A stretch of DNA of 64,000 nt from DASUPK01 sp963724665 (GTDB taxonomy: Bacteria; Actinomycetota; Thermoleophilia; Solirubrobacterales; 70-9), in the NCBI GenBank assembly GCA_963724665.1, contig CAVRVH010000007.1, forward strand, positions 558,001 to 622,000. Direction: 5' to 3'. The notes beneath the pieces were generated by a model. It had not been told where the DNA came from. It saw only the letters and a list, made by a program, of their open reading frames with translations, and searched no databases. The position numbers and the translations under genes are program-made. This document shows positions 49,482 through 56,994 of the stretch, one piece after another. Position 1 is the first letter of the stretch. Each line of letters starts with the position of its first letter.

Positions 49482-50213
49482 ATGATCGACCTCCACTGCC
49501 ACATCCTTCCCGCGCTCGACGACGGGGCGCTTGACCTGGAGGATTCGCTCGCGATGGCTCGAGTCGCCGCAGCCGACGGCATCGAGACGATCGCGGCGAC
49601 CCCGCACATCCGGCACGACCACGACGTTCGGATCCCGCAACTCCCAGGACGAGTGGAGGAGCTCAACGAAGAGATCGACCGCAACGGGGTCCCGCTGCGG
49701 ATCGTCACCGGCGGCGAGGTGGCCGAGACCGCTCTCGACGGGCTGGACCAGGAAGCCCTTCGCGCCATCTCGCTTGCGGGTCGCGGCTGGATCCTGCTCG
49801 AGCCCAGGCCCGGTCCTCTCGGCGACAGCCTGCTCGAAGCGGTCGACCACCTGACGGACCGCGGCTTCCGTGCTTTGATCGCTCACCCGGAACGACATCC
49901 CTCGGGGGATCTCCGCGAGCGGCTCAGGCAGCTGATCCGACGTGGGGCTCTTGTTCAGGCGACCGCCGCGTATCTCATTTCGGGATCGGCTCGCGAGGGG
50001 ATGCTCATGCTCGCCGAGCGCGGGCTGATCCACGTGCTGGCCAGCGACGCCCATTCCTCCCATGGGGGCAGACCCGCTCGCATCTCGCCGGGGCTGGAAG
50101 CGCTCAAGCAGGTCGAGGCCCTTCGGCCGCATCTCAACTGGATCGCTGCGGAGGCGCCGGCCGCGATCCTGCGGGGAGAGCCCCTCGAGCCTCCGTACGC
50201 GCCTTCCGGCTGA
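49482..50213 (+). CDS. PHP-family phosphatase (CpsB/CapC-like)
   Basis: 243 residues. MIDLHCHILPALDDGALDLE is the metal-binding PHP start (His-x-His). TIAATPHIRHDHD supplies further metal ligands, RALIAHPERHPSGDLRERLR and VLASDAHSSHGGRPARISPG the later His/Asp set. CpsB-type proteins are Mn-dependent tyrosine phosphatases regulating capsule synthesis. No capsule genes are nearby. The 3' end overlaps the convergent pfkB gene by 80 nt. Confidence 0.85.
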   Translation: MIDLHCHILPALDDGALDLEDSLAMARVAAADGIETIAATPHIRHDHDVRIPQLPGRVEELNEEIDRNGVPLRIVTGGEVAETALDGLDQEALRAISLAGRGWILLEPRPGPLGDSLLEAVDHLTDRGFRALIAHPERHPSGDLRERLRQLIRRGALVQATAAYLISGSAREGMLMLAERGLIHVLASDAHSSHGGRPARISPGLEALKQVEALRPHLNWIAAEAPAAILRGEPLEPPYAPSG

Positions 50214-51138
50214 TCGGCCGAAGCTCGACCTCGCGGCTGAGCTCCTCGACCTCGCGTCTCGAGCCGGTTCCGAGCCCATGGTGGAGGAAGTTGACCGCAC
50301 CCGCACCCGCTCCGAGCACCAGCGCATCAGCCAGCTCCCGGCCGGAGGCGAGAGCGGCGGAGATCGCGCCCATCATCGTGTCGCCGCAACCCTCACGTGA
50401 GCCGGCCTCGAGCTTCGGCGGAACGAGCTCCCAGGCGTCATCGCCCAGCAAGACCAGTGCGGGATCGCCCGCTCGCGTCACCAGCACGTTCCGGGCCCCC
50501 AGCTCCCGCAGCTTCTCGGCCGCGCGGCGCAGGCGATCCCGCGTATCGACCGGGCCCTTGACATAGGCGGCCAACTCCCAGTCATTCAGCTTGACCAGGT
50601 CCGGCCCAGCTGCGGCGGCCGCCTCGATCCTGGGGCTCGAGAGGTCGGCGATCACCCGGATTCCGGCCGCGCGGGCGTTCGTCACGAGGTCTCCGTAGAC
50701 CTCGAGAGACAGCGCGTCACCCGGATAGGGGTTGCAGATCGCAAGCACGTCGCTCTCCAGGGCCACCGCGGTGGTGGCGGCAACGAGCTCATCCGCCTCA
50801 TGTCTGGAGGGCGGCTCCGTGTAGGCCCGGGCCAGCATCGTTCGACTGCCGTTTCGGCGATCCGTCACGTAGCAGCCACTCGATGAGCTCGACTCGACGA
50901 GGCACAGCTCTCCCTGCAGGCCATGGAGCAGGGGTTCGAGGAGAACACCCGGCTCGCCGCCGATCAGCGAGCAGAGGACAGGCCACCCGCCCAGCTCGGC
51001 GGCCATCTTGCTGAGCCAAACACCCTGTCCGGCCGGATGGCAATGCACGTCATCGCGACCATCGCCTCGCTGCTCGATGGTCACGCTCAGCATCGGGCTG
51101 GGGCCGAAGACGGCGATTCGGCCACGCCCCTCGTTCAT
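50134..51138 (-). CDS. PfkB-family sugar kinase (1-phosphofructokinase-like)
   Basis: 334 residues from the ATG at 51138. RIAVFGPSPMLSVTIEQRGD, a GQG-VWLSKMAAELGGWPVL nucleotide segment, SDVLAICNPYPGDALSLEVY, KLNDWELAAYVKG, VLVTRAGDPALVLLGDDAWE and the catalytic loop EAGSREGCGDTMMGAISAAL. The usual GAGD reads GCGD, with the catalytic Asp kept. FruK-like kinases phosphorylate fructose 1-phosphate or tagatose 6-phosphate; the substrate is unknown. It follows the DUF779 gene on the same strand. A TTG at 51162 is the alternative start. Confidence 0.8.
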   Translation of the reverse strand: MNEGRGRIAVFGPSPMLSVTIEQRGDGRDDVHCHPAGQGVWLSKMAAELGGWPVLCSLIGGEPGVLLEPLLHGLQGELCLVESSSSSGCYVTDRRNGSRTMLARAYTEPPSRHEADELVAATTAVALESDVLAICNPYPGDALSLEVYGDLVTNARAAGIRVIADLSSPRIEAAAAAGPDLVKLNDWELAAYVKGPVDTRDRLRRAAEKLRELGARNVLVTRAGDPALVLLGDDAWELVPPKLEAGSREGCGDTMMGAISAALASGRELADALVLGAGAGAVNFLHHGLGTGSRREVEELSREVELRPISRKARTEARGALPAGSRPAPPQRSS

Positions 51139-51142
51139 TGCC

Positions 51143-51511
51143 TCAATGGGGTTGTGCGGCAAGCTCTTGCGGGCTGTCCGAGGGCGCGCGGCTCACGAAG
51201 TGGACCTCCTCGAGGCCCTCGAGCGAGAAGGCGCCGGCGGTGCCATCGGCCACGTCGATCACGAAGGCTGGACGACCCCAGCGCTCGTACTCCTCGGCTT
51301 CAACGTAGACGGGCGCCCTGCCGACCTCACCGAGCTTGATGTCATCCTCGCTCGGCAGCAGCTCGGCCCTGGTCAGGCACCTCGTCGCGGTCCCGTCACA
51401 ACAGCCTCCGGTTTGAAGGAGGGCGACCGGCCCGTGTTTCTCGACCAGGCGATCGATCAGGTCCAGAGCTTCGGGGGTGGCGCGCACTCGCTGGATCGCG
51501 AATCTGGTCAT
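51143..51511 (-). CDS. DUF779 family protein
   Basis: 122 residues. HGPVALLQTGGCCDGTATRC is the family's cysteine signature (GGCCDGS-like), then VGRAPVYVEAEEYERWGRPA and FVIDVADGTAGAFSLEGLEE. DUF779 proteins often accompany aldehyde dehydrogenases; none is here. The Cys-rich motif may bind metal. It ends 4 nt before the preferred pfkB start. Confidence 0.88.
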   Translation of the reverse strand: MTRFAIQRVRATPEALDLIDRLVEKHGPVALLQTGGCCDGTATRCLTRAELLPSEDDIKLGEVGRAPVYVEAEEYERWGRPAFVIDVADGTAGAFSLEGLEEVHFVSRAPSDSPQELAAQPH

Positions 51512-51652
51512 AGAGGCAGCAAATCAGCCGGCTAGAGCCCTGTCATCCGTGCCCGCCTCGGGGCCGATCCCGGTGTTTTCCACCGATGCCCACGCACCGA
51601 TCTCAGTGAAGACTGGCCACCGGAATGAGAAAAGACGCGAACGGAGGAACCA

Positions 51653-52012
51653 ATGGCACAGACAACCGACAAGAAGGATGTGAGCGCAGCCGACCATCTC
51701 GAGGATGCGCTCGAGGATCTGAACAGCGCTCGAACGAGCGCGCAGGATGAGCTTCGCTCGTCGATCGACTCGGCGATCAGCCGGGCGCGTGAAGCCCTCG
51801 ACGATCTCCGCTCCGACACCGAGGAGCGCGCCGAGAACCTGCGGACGCGGGCGAAGAATCAGGCCGCCGACTGGCAGCAGGCGCTCGAGGATGCGACCGA
51901 GGACGCCCGTCGCGAGCTCGGAATCCGGGCCGTTCACGCACAGCGCACCGAGGACGCGCTCGACGCGATGTCCGACGAGATCAAGAGCCACAAGAAGGAG
52001 GTTGCGGCCTGA
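51653..52012 (+). CDS. Coiled-coil protein (apolipoprotein-like)
   Basis: 119 residues, almost entirely amphipathic helix: HLEDALEDLNSARTSAQDEL, SSIDSAISRAREALDDLRSD, EERAENLRTRAKNQAADWQQ, ALEDATEDARRELGIRAVHA. No Cys or hydrophobic helix. Such proteins may act as cytosolic scaffolds or bind lipid/polyester surfaces (phasin-like), which is a guess. CGGAGGAA precedes the ATG. A response regulator gene follows 36 nt later. Confidence 0.6.
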   Translation: MAQTTDKKDVSAADHLEDALEDLNSARTSAQDELRSSIDSAISRAREALDDLRSDTEERAENLRTRAKNQAADWQQALEDATEDARRELGIRAVHAQRTEDALDAMSDEIKSHKKEVAA

Positions 52013-52048
52013 CCGGCCGCTTCCTCTCACTATCCAGAAGGGATTACG

Positions 52049-52735
52049 GTGCCCGGTGCCAATCTGATGACCGCTGAGCAGAAGGGGCCGAGCAAGGCCG
52101 ACACGATCACGATCATCCTCGCGGACGACCACGAGATCGTCCGCGACGGCCTGCGGCGGATCGTTGAGGCCGAGGGCGACATGGAGGTCGTGGCGGAGGC
52201 TGGCGACGCAGACACCGCGCGACGGCGCACCTCCGGCCTGAAGCCCGCCGTGCTCGTCCTCGACCTGAACATGCCCGGCGAGCCGAGCCTCGCCTCGATC
52301 CCGTCGATCATGGAGGGCTCGCCGGAAACCGTGATCGTGGTGCTGACGATGCAGGATGATCCGGCCTTCGCGCGTGAGGCGTTCCGCCTCGGTGCGAAGG
52401 CCTTCGTCGTCAAGCACGCCGCGGGCGCCGAGCTCGTCGACGCAATCCGGGCGGCCGCCCAAGGCGAGACCTACATCAATCCCACGCTCGGGGCACGTCT
52501 GGCCGCCGAGCCCGAGGGCCCCCCGGGCGGCCTGACGCCGCGCGAGATCGAGGTGCTCCGCCTCGTGGCGGCCGGCCACACCAACCCGGAGATCGCCGAG
52601 AAGCTCGTGATCAGCATTCGCACCGTCGAGACCCACCGGGCCGCGATCCATCGGAAGCTCAACACCGCCAGCAGAGCCGAGGCCGTGGCGTTCGCCCGCG
52701 AGCACGGGCTAATCGAGGACCAGCAGATCGGCTAG
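52049..52735 (+). CDS. NarL/FixJ-family response regulator
   Basis: 228 residues. Receiver: IIILADDHEIVRDGLRRIVE, VLVLDLNMPGEPSLASIPSI with the phospho-Asp near 76, VIVVLTMQDDPAFAREAFRL and GAKAFVVKHAAGAELVDAIR. LuxR-type HTH: GLTPREIEVLRLVAAGHTNP, EIAEKLVISIRTVETHRAAI, HRKL. Starts at GTG 52049 with AGAAGGGA upstream. It converges on the histidine kinase gene, and the two stops share the CTAG at 52732-52735; they are the likely cognate pair. Confidence 0.93.
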   Translation: MPGANLMTAEQKGPSKADTITIILADDHEIVRDGLRRIVEAEGDMEVVAEAGDADTARRRTSGLKPAVLVLDLNMPGEPSLASIPSIMEGSPETVIVVLTMQDDPAFAREAFRLGAKAFVVKHAAGAELVDAIRAAAQGETYINPTLGARLAAEPEGPPGGLTPREIEVLRLVAAGHTNPEIAEKLVISIRTVETHRAAIHRKLNTASRAEAVAFAREHGLIEDQQIG

Positions 52736-54399
52736 GCGGTGGGCGGCCCGCTGACCCGCTTGGGTCCCGCGGTCCTGGAGGCCGTCGGCCCTGACAGCGC
52801 CAGCGCGGCTCGCACCTCCGTACCGCGTCCGGGAACGGAGTCGATCTCCAGCTTTCCGCCGGACAGCGCCACCCGCTCCTGCATGCCGATCAGTCCGAAG
52901 CTTCGCTCGGCCCTATCCGGATCGAATCCCTTTCCGTCATCGGCGACCGTCACCTCGACGGTTGCATCACCCCGGCTCACCGTGACGGAGATGCGCCGCG
53001 GCTCCGCGTGCTTGATGGCGTTGTTGGTCGCCTCCTGCACCAGCCGGTAGATCGTCGCCTCGATGTCGGGCGGGAGCCGGGCTGGTCCCATGTCCCCCTC
53101 CCCCGCCAGGTCGATGTCAACGTCGATCTCGATGTCGAACCGGTCGCTCGACTGACGGACCAGCGCTTCGATGGCTGCGCCGACGCCGAGATCGTCGAGG
53201 GCGGCAGGCCGCAGCTCGGTGATCAGCCCCTGCAGATTGCGAATCCCGCGGTCGACGTGTTCGATCGCCAGCCGGCGCTCCTCGGCCGACGACTGCGATT
53301 CCTCCTTCCGCCCGGCGGCCTCCAGCAGGACCCGCAAGGCACCCAGCTCCTGAAGGGTCTCGTCGTGAAGCTCACGCGCCCAGCGGCGCCGCTCTCGCTC
53401 GGAGGCCTCGATCGAGAGCTGCAGCTTTTCCGCCTCGACTGCCTGCACTGTGACGATCGTGCTGGCTGCGCTGGCGGCGAAGGCATTGAAGACGTTCTCG
53501 TCGTCGGTATTGAACTCGCCCTCGCGCGAACCCATGGCGACCAGCAGGCCGCGCGGGCGACCGCGGAGCTCGAGCGACGAGACCAGTGTCGGCAGCCCCC
53601 GCAAATCCGGCGCCTCGGCCTGGAGGTCATTGAGCCACGTGTCCGCGTCGGAGGCGTGACGCCCGATCAGGTCCTCTGGCTGATCGCCTGCCGCGGCGAC
53701 GATCTCGAGCTCGGATCCGTCCGAGAGCAGCAGCATCGAGCGCTGGGCGCCGACCACCCCGCGCCCGCGCTTGGCGATCAACTCCAGCAGGCCGTCCAGC
53801 TCGATTCCGCTGGACACGGTGCGCGCGATGTCCGAGCTCGCCTCGAGGCCGCGGAGGGCCTTTTCGAGTTCCCCGGCCCGCACGTCGAGGCCCTCATAGA
53901 GGCGAGCGTTCTCGATTGCCACTCCCGCCCAGGCGGCGAGCACGACCACGAGCTGCTCGTCGGTCTCATCGAACTCCGCGCCTCCGTTCTTCTCGGTCAG
54001 GTAGAGGTTCCCCCAGGCGTCGCCGCGCACCAGTACGGGCGTGCCGAGGAAGCTCCTCATCTCCGGATGGTTGGGCGGAAAGCCATACGAGCGTGGATGG
54101 GCTCCAACGTCCGGCAGTCGCAGCGGATGAGGACTCCGAATCAGCTCGCCCAGGACGCCGCGGCCTCTGGGCAGCGGCCCGATCTGGTGCCGGGTCTCAC
54201 TGTCGATGCCGGAGTTGAGAAAACGCTCCAGCCCGGTCTTGTCGGCGTTCATGATCCCGAGCGCGGCGTATTTGGCGCCAGTCAGATCACGAGCGGCGTC
54301 GAGCACCCGGCTGAGCAGGGTTTCGAGATCCAGCTCGGAGACGATGCTCCGACCAACCTCTAGAAGTTGTTCGAGTCGCTCGTCAGTGAGTCGGGACAT
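52732..54399 (-). CDS. GAF-domain sensor histidine kinase (DevS/NreB-like)
   Basis: 555 residues. Two GAF domains (about 20-165 and 190-345; LLSRVLDAARDLTGAKYAAL, GELIRSPHPLRLPDVGAHPR, AWAGVAIENARLYEGLDVRA; second GLLELIAKRGRGVVGAQRSM), then HisKA_3 dimerisation helix with the phospho-His in RRWARELHDETLQELGALRV, and HATPase (YRLVQEATNNAIKHAEPRRI, VTVADDGKGFDPDRAERSFG). No transmembrane helix, so it senses an intracellular signal such as redox state, NO/O2 or a cyclic nucleotide. ATG 54399 chosen. Partner regulator is convergent. Confidence 0.92.
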   Translation of the reverse strand: MSRLTDERLEQLLEVGRSIVSELDLETLLSRVLDAARDLTGAKYAALGIMNADKTGLERFLNSGIDSETRHQIGPLPRGRGVLGELIRSPHPLRLPDVGAHPRSYGFPPNHPEMRSFLGTPVLVRGDAWGNLYLTEKNGGAEFDETDEQLVVVLAAWAGVAIENARLYEGLDVRAGELEKALRGLEASSDIARTVSSGIELDGLLELIAKRGRGVVGAQRSMLLLSDGSELEIVAAAGDQPEDLIGRHASDADTWLNDLQAEAPDLRGLPTLVSSLELRGRPRGLLVAMGSREGEFNTDDENVFNAFAASAASTIVTVQAVEAEKLQLSIEASERERRRWARELHDETLQELGALRVLLEAAGRKEESQSSAEERRLAIEHVDRGIRNLQGLITELRPAALDDLGVGAAIEALVRQSSDRFDIEIDVDIDLAGEGDMGPARLPPDIEATIYRLVQEATNNAIKHAEPRRISVTVSRGDATVEVTVADDGKGFDPDRAERSFGLIGMQERVALSGGKLEIDSVPGRGTEVRAALALSGPTASRTAGPKRVSGPPTA

Positions 54400-54471
54400 C
54401 TCGCGTCCAGGGCAGCGGGAACTGATCCAGGGTACCCCCAAACCCCGGGCACGCCCCAGCGGATGTCGAGG

Positions 54472-55071
54472 CTACGCGGGGTGGGTGTGCTCGTGCCCTC
54501 CACCCGGCCCCTTGCCGTGGGCGTGCGGATGCGAATGCACGTGGTCGCCGTGACTGTGCTCGTGCGAGTGCTGAGGTGCGCTCTTGGCGACGTCCCGCTT
54601 GCTTCCGCCCTGAACCTGCTGCGAGCAGGTCTCGCAGAGCCCGAGAATCGGGAAGTGGGTGAAGCGCGCCTCGTAGCCGAAGCGGCGCCGGATGGATCGC
54701 CGGACTGACTCCAGCTTCTCCGGCTCAACGCTCGTCACCTGGCCGCAGCGCTCGCAGGCGAGGTATTCGCGCTCCTCGGCGCGCACCAGCGCGTACAGGC
54801 CTGGGCCATGACCGATGTGGACGTGGCGCACCAGACCGAGCTCCTCGAGCTGGGCCAGGTTCCGGTGAACCGACGCTGTGTCCATCGGCGAACGGGCCCC
54901 GCCCATCCCCCGCGCCAGGTACTCGGCGGAGACCGGCCCATCGGCGTCGAAGAGCGCCTCGAGCACCAGCCGCCGGGCCGCCGTGACGCGGTGACCGCTC
55001 TCTCGGAGGGCCTGCATAGCCTGCTCCAGGTCGCTCACGGGAACCGGCGGGCTGAACGGAGATGAGCTCAC
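54472..55071 (-). CDS. nur: Fur-family metalloregulator, Nur-like, with His-rich tail
   Basis: 199 residues. Winged helix: SGHRVTAARRLVLEALFDAD, SAEYLARGMGGARSPMDTAS and VHRNLAQLEELGLVRHVHIG. Metal domain: REYLACERCGQVTSVEPEKL and ILGLCETCSQQ, giving the structural Cys4 zinc site. The last 40 residues (HSHEHSHGDHVHSHPHAHGK) carry a dozen histidines, a metal buffer. The GTG start overlaps the stop of the nickel permease gene (GTGA). That link plus the operator (56219-56235) suggests nickel sensing; Zur is the alternative. Confidence 0.8.
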   Translation of the reverse strand: MSSSPFSPPVPVSDLEQAMQALRESGHRVTAARRLVLEALFDADGPVSAEYLARGMGGARSPMDTASVHRNLAQLEELGLVRHVHIGHGPGLYALVRAEEREYLACERCGQVTSVEPEKLESVRRSIRRRFGYEARFTHFPILGLCETCSQQVQGGSKRDVAKSAPQHSHEHSHGDHVHSHPHAHGKGPGGGHEHTHPA

Positions 55072-56171
55072 CTGCCCTGACCGATCTGCGTAGTCGAGGA
55101 CACCGGTCGTGACCACTTCTCCTCGATGTTCCCGAAGCGCCAGACACCGAGGGCGACCGCCCAGGTGAGCGCGAAGAGGGCGACGATCGCGTAGCCCACC
55201 ATGTTCATGTCGATCGTCGAGACGAAGTCCCACGGCTGCCCCGAGAGGCTGAGCCGACCCGCGGCGACCGTAACCAGCTCGATCGTGCCGATCAGCAGCG
55301 CGACCAGAACCGAGAGGCCGGTCACGGTGATGCTGTAGTAGATCTTCCGAATCGGCTGAGAGAAGGCCCAGTCGTAGGCAAAGTTCATGAAGGCTCCGTC
55401 GATCGTGTCGAACAGCGTCATGCCGGCGGCGAACAGGACGGGCAGGCAGACGATCGCGTAGATGGGGAGTCCGCTCGCGGCGGCGCCTCCGGCGATCACC
55501 AGGAGGGCCACCTCGCTGGCCGTGTCGAAGCCGAGCCCGAACAGGCAGCCGAGCGGGTACATCTGCCAGGGCTTCGTCACGGATCTGGTCGCGCGCCCGT
55601 AGACGCGATTCATCAGCCCACGCGAATCCAGTTGCTCCTCGAGGCCCTGCTCGTCGAGCTCGCCCTCCCGCATGCGCCGGAATATCTGCAGGATGTTGAG
55701 CAGGATCGCGAGGTTGAGCAGGCCGATCACGACGAGGAAGGAGCCCGACACCATGGGCCCGATCACTCCGGTGACCTGGTGGAGGCTCGATCCGTCATCG
55801 GTCACCTGCCCGCTCAATCCGCGGATTCCGAGCGTGAGCAGCATGGCCAGCGCGAAGACGACGCTGGAGTGGCCCAGCGAGAAGAAGAAGCCGACGCTCA
55901 GGGGACGCTTGCCATCGCTCATCAGCTTCCTGGTGGTGTTGTCGATGGCCCCGATGTGGTCGGCGTCGAAGGCGTGGCGCAGCCCGAGCGTGTAGGCGGT
56001 GACGCCGACGCCCAGCCCGAAGACGCCGCTGGAGCCGAGGCTGTATTCGCGCGGAACGACGAGCACGATCAGGACGAAGAAGCCGGCGAGCGTGAGGCCG
56101 ATGATCACCGCCGCCATTGCGACCACGGTGCGCCACTCACCCGGCGACAACGCGCCTCTGAGCCGTCCCAT
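55068..56171 (-). CDS. nixA: NiCoT-family high-affinity nickel/cobalt permease
   Basis: 367 residues, eight predicted helices. Signature RHAFDADHIGAIDNTTRKLM near residue 60 (H-x4-D-H), GFFFSLGHSSVVFALAMLLT, LGCLFGLGFDTASEVALLVI (LGFDTATE-like) and GMTLFDTIDGAFMNFAYDWA. Imports Ni2+ or Co2+ for hydrogenase. The ATG at 56171 (GAGGAGG upstream) is preferred over a TTG at 56195. It is cotranscribed with the Fur-type regulator and preceded by a Nur-type box, so nickel limitation should induce it. Confidence 0.93.
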   Translation of the reverse strand: MGRLRGALSPGEWRTVVAMAAVIIGLTLAGFFVLIVLVVPREYSLGSSGVFGLGVGVTAYTLGLRHAFDADHIGAIDNTTRKLMSDGKRPLSVGFFFSLGHSSVVFALAMLLTLGIRGLSGQVTDDGSSLHQVTGVIGPMVSGSFLVVIGLLNLAILLNILQIFRRMREGELDEQGLEEQLDSRGLMNRVYGRATRSVTKPWQMYPLGCLFGLGFDTASEVALLVIAGGAAASGLPIYAIVCLPVLFAAGMTLFDTIDGAFMNFAYDWAFSQPIRKIYYSITVTGLSVLVALLIGTIELVTVAAGRLSLSGQPWDFVSTIDMNMVGYAIVALFALTWAVALGVWRFGNIEEKWSRPVSSTTQIGQGR

Positions 56172-56210
56172 GGACTCCTCCTCGCTCGAGCTCAAACCCT
56201 ATTACAGGTT

Positions 56211-56235
56211 GCTCGCAATTGCGAGCTAATCGCAA
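56211..56235. promoter_or_regulatory. Nur-type operator (overlapping palindromes)
   Basis: TTGCGA (56219-56224), five bases, TCGCAA (56230-56235): a perfect 6-5-6 inverted repeat matching the Nur/Fur-family box spacing. It overlaps a second perfect 16-bp palindrome, GCTCGCAATTGCGAGC (56211-56226). The sites lie between the nickel permease start (minus) and the tandem CxxC genes (plus), near both promoters. Confidence 0.75.
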
Positions 56236-56267
56236 TTGGGTCCCCGTCCCGGTCTTGACAGCGCAGA

Positions 56268-56273
56268 TAACGT
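56268..56273 (+). promoter_or_regulatory. -10 hexamer TAACGT, leaderless start
   Basis: TAACGT then GGAGCG (6 nt) then ATG at 56280. A TTGACA 7 nt upstream is too close to be its -35. Confidence 0.45.
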
Positions 56274-56279
56274 GGAGCG

Positions 56280-56630
56280 ATGCCCGCTCGGTTGATCTTC
56301 AATTGCGAGATCTGTGGAGAGCGGGCCGAGGGAGAGACGCAGTCGGCACTCGAGGCGCAGCTTCAGGAGCTGCTCTTCGGGACCTACCTCGACGCGCAGC
56401 CCGGCAACTGGCTGGTCTGGCACGGTGGCGGGCTCTACGGGCGCAGCCGCTATGCATGCTCGGAGCACCGGGGCGAGCTCAAGGCCCTCCTCCGCGAGCA
56501 CTACGGGACCGTCGGCCCGCACCCCTGGGCGATGGGGCCGCACCCAGTGCAGACCCTGCGCCGCGGCCGGCTTCAGGTCCGCGACCGCCTCGGGCCGGGC
56601 TGGCGGCAGGGATGGGGGCCCACCGTCTAG
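56280..56630 (+). CDS. Small CxxC protein, copy 1 of a tandem pair
   Basis: 116 residues. N-terminal strand LIFNCEICGERAEGETQSAL with a CxxC, then LEAQLQELLFGTYLDAQPGN, a NWLVWHGGGLYGRSRYACSE segment with a third Cys and His (ACSEH), HRGELKALLREHYGTVGPHP and WAMGPHPVQTLRRGRLQVRD. Four ligands (CxxC plus C-x2-H) suggest a treble-clef or zinc-ribbon site. It abuts copy 2, which is about 60% identical by eye. Its leaderless promoter sits beside the Nur-type operator, so nickel control is plausible. Function unknown. Confidence 0.7.
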   Translation: MPARLIFNCEICGERAEGETQSALEAQLQELLFGTYLDAQPGNWLVWHGGGLYGRSRYACSEHRGELKALLREHYGTVGPHPWAMGPHPVQTLRRGRLQVRDRLGPGWRQGWGPTV

Positions 56631-56981
56631 ATGCCCACCCGGGTCCTGTTTCGCTGCGAGTTCTGCGGCGCCGCGCCTGACCCGCCGACGCAACGAGGCC
56701 TCGAGGCTCAGCTCCAGGAACTGCTCTTCGGCGAGTACCTCGACATCGAGCCGGGGCGCTGGCTGATCTGGACGGGCAACGGCCTCTACGGTCGTGCCCG
56801 CTATGCCTGCGGGGAGCACCGCGGCGAGCTCAAGGCCGACCTGAGGGAGGCGTACGGAACCCTCGGCTGGCATCCCTGGGCGATGGGACCCCACCCGGTT
56901 CGCCACTACCGCCGTGGCCGGGTGGCCGCAAGGCAGCGCCTGGGACCGGGACGCTCGTCCCGGTGGAGTCCCACGGCCTGA
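56631..56981 (+). CDS. Small CxxC protein, copy 2 of a tandem pair
   Basis: 116 residues, same length as copy 1 and starting at the very next base after its stop. VLFRCEFCGAAPDPPTQRGL, EAQLQELLFGEYLDIEPGRW, LIWTGNGLYGRARYACGEHR, GELKADLREAYGTLGWHPWA, MGPHPVRHYRRGRVAARQRL. All candidate ligands are kept (CxxC, ACGEH). Identity is highest in the GLYGR-ARYAC and GELKA-LRE blocks. It ends 13 nt before the convergent hypF stop, so both lie beside hydrogenase maturation genes. Confidence 0.7.
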   Translation: MPTRVLFRCEFCGAAPDPPTQRGLEAQLQELLFGEYLDIEPGRWLIWTGNGLYGRARYACGEHRGELKADLREAYGTLGWHPWAMGPHPVRHYRRGRVAARQRLGPGRSSRWSPTA

Positions 56982-56994
56982 GCGACCGGGCCGG

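Noticed and set aside
56255..56260. TTGACA as a -35 box for the CxxC genes
   Set aside because: Only 7 nt from the TAACGT hexamer, too short for a standard promoter.
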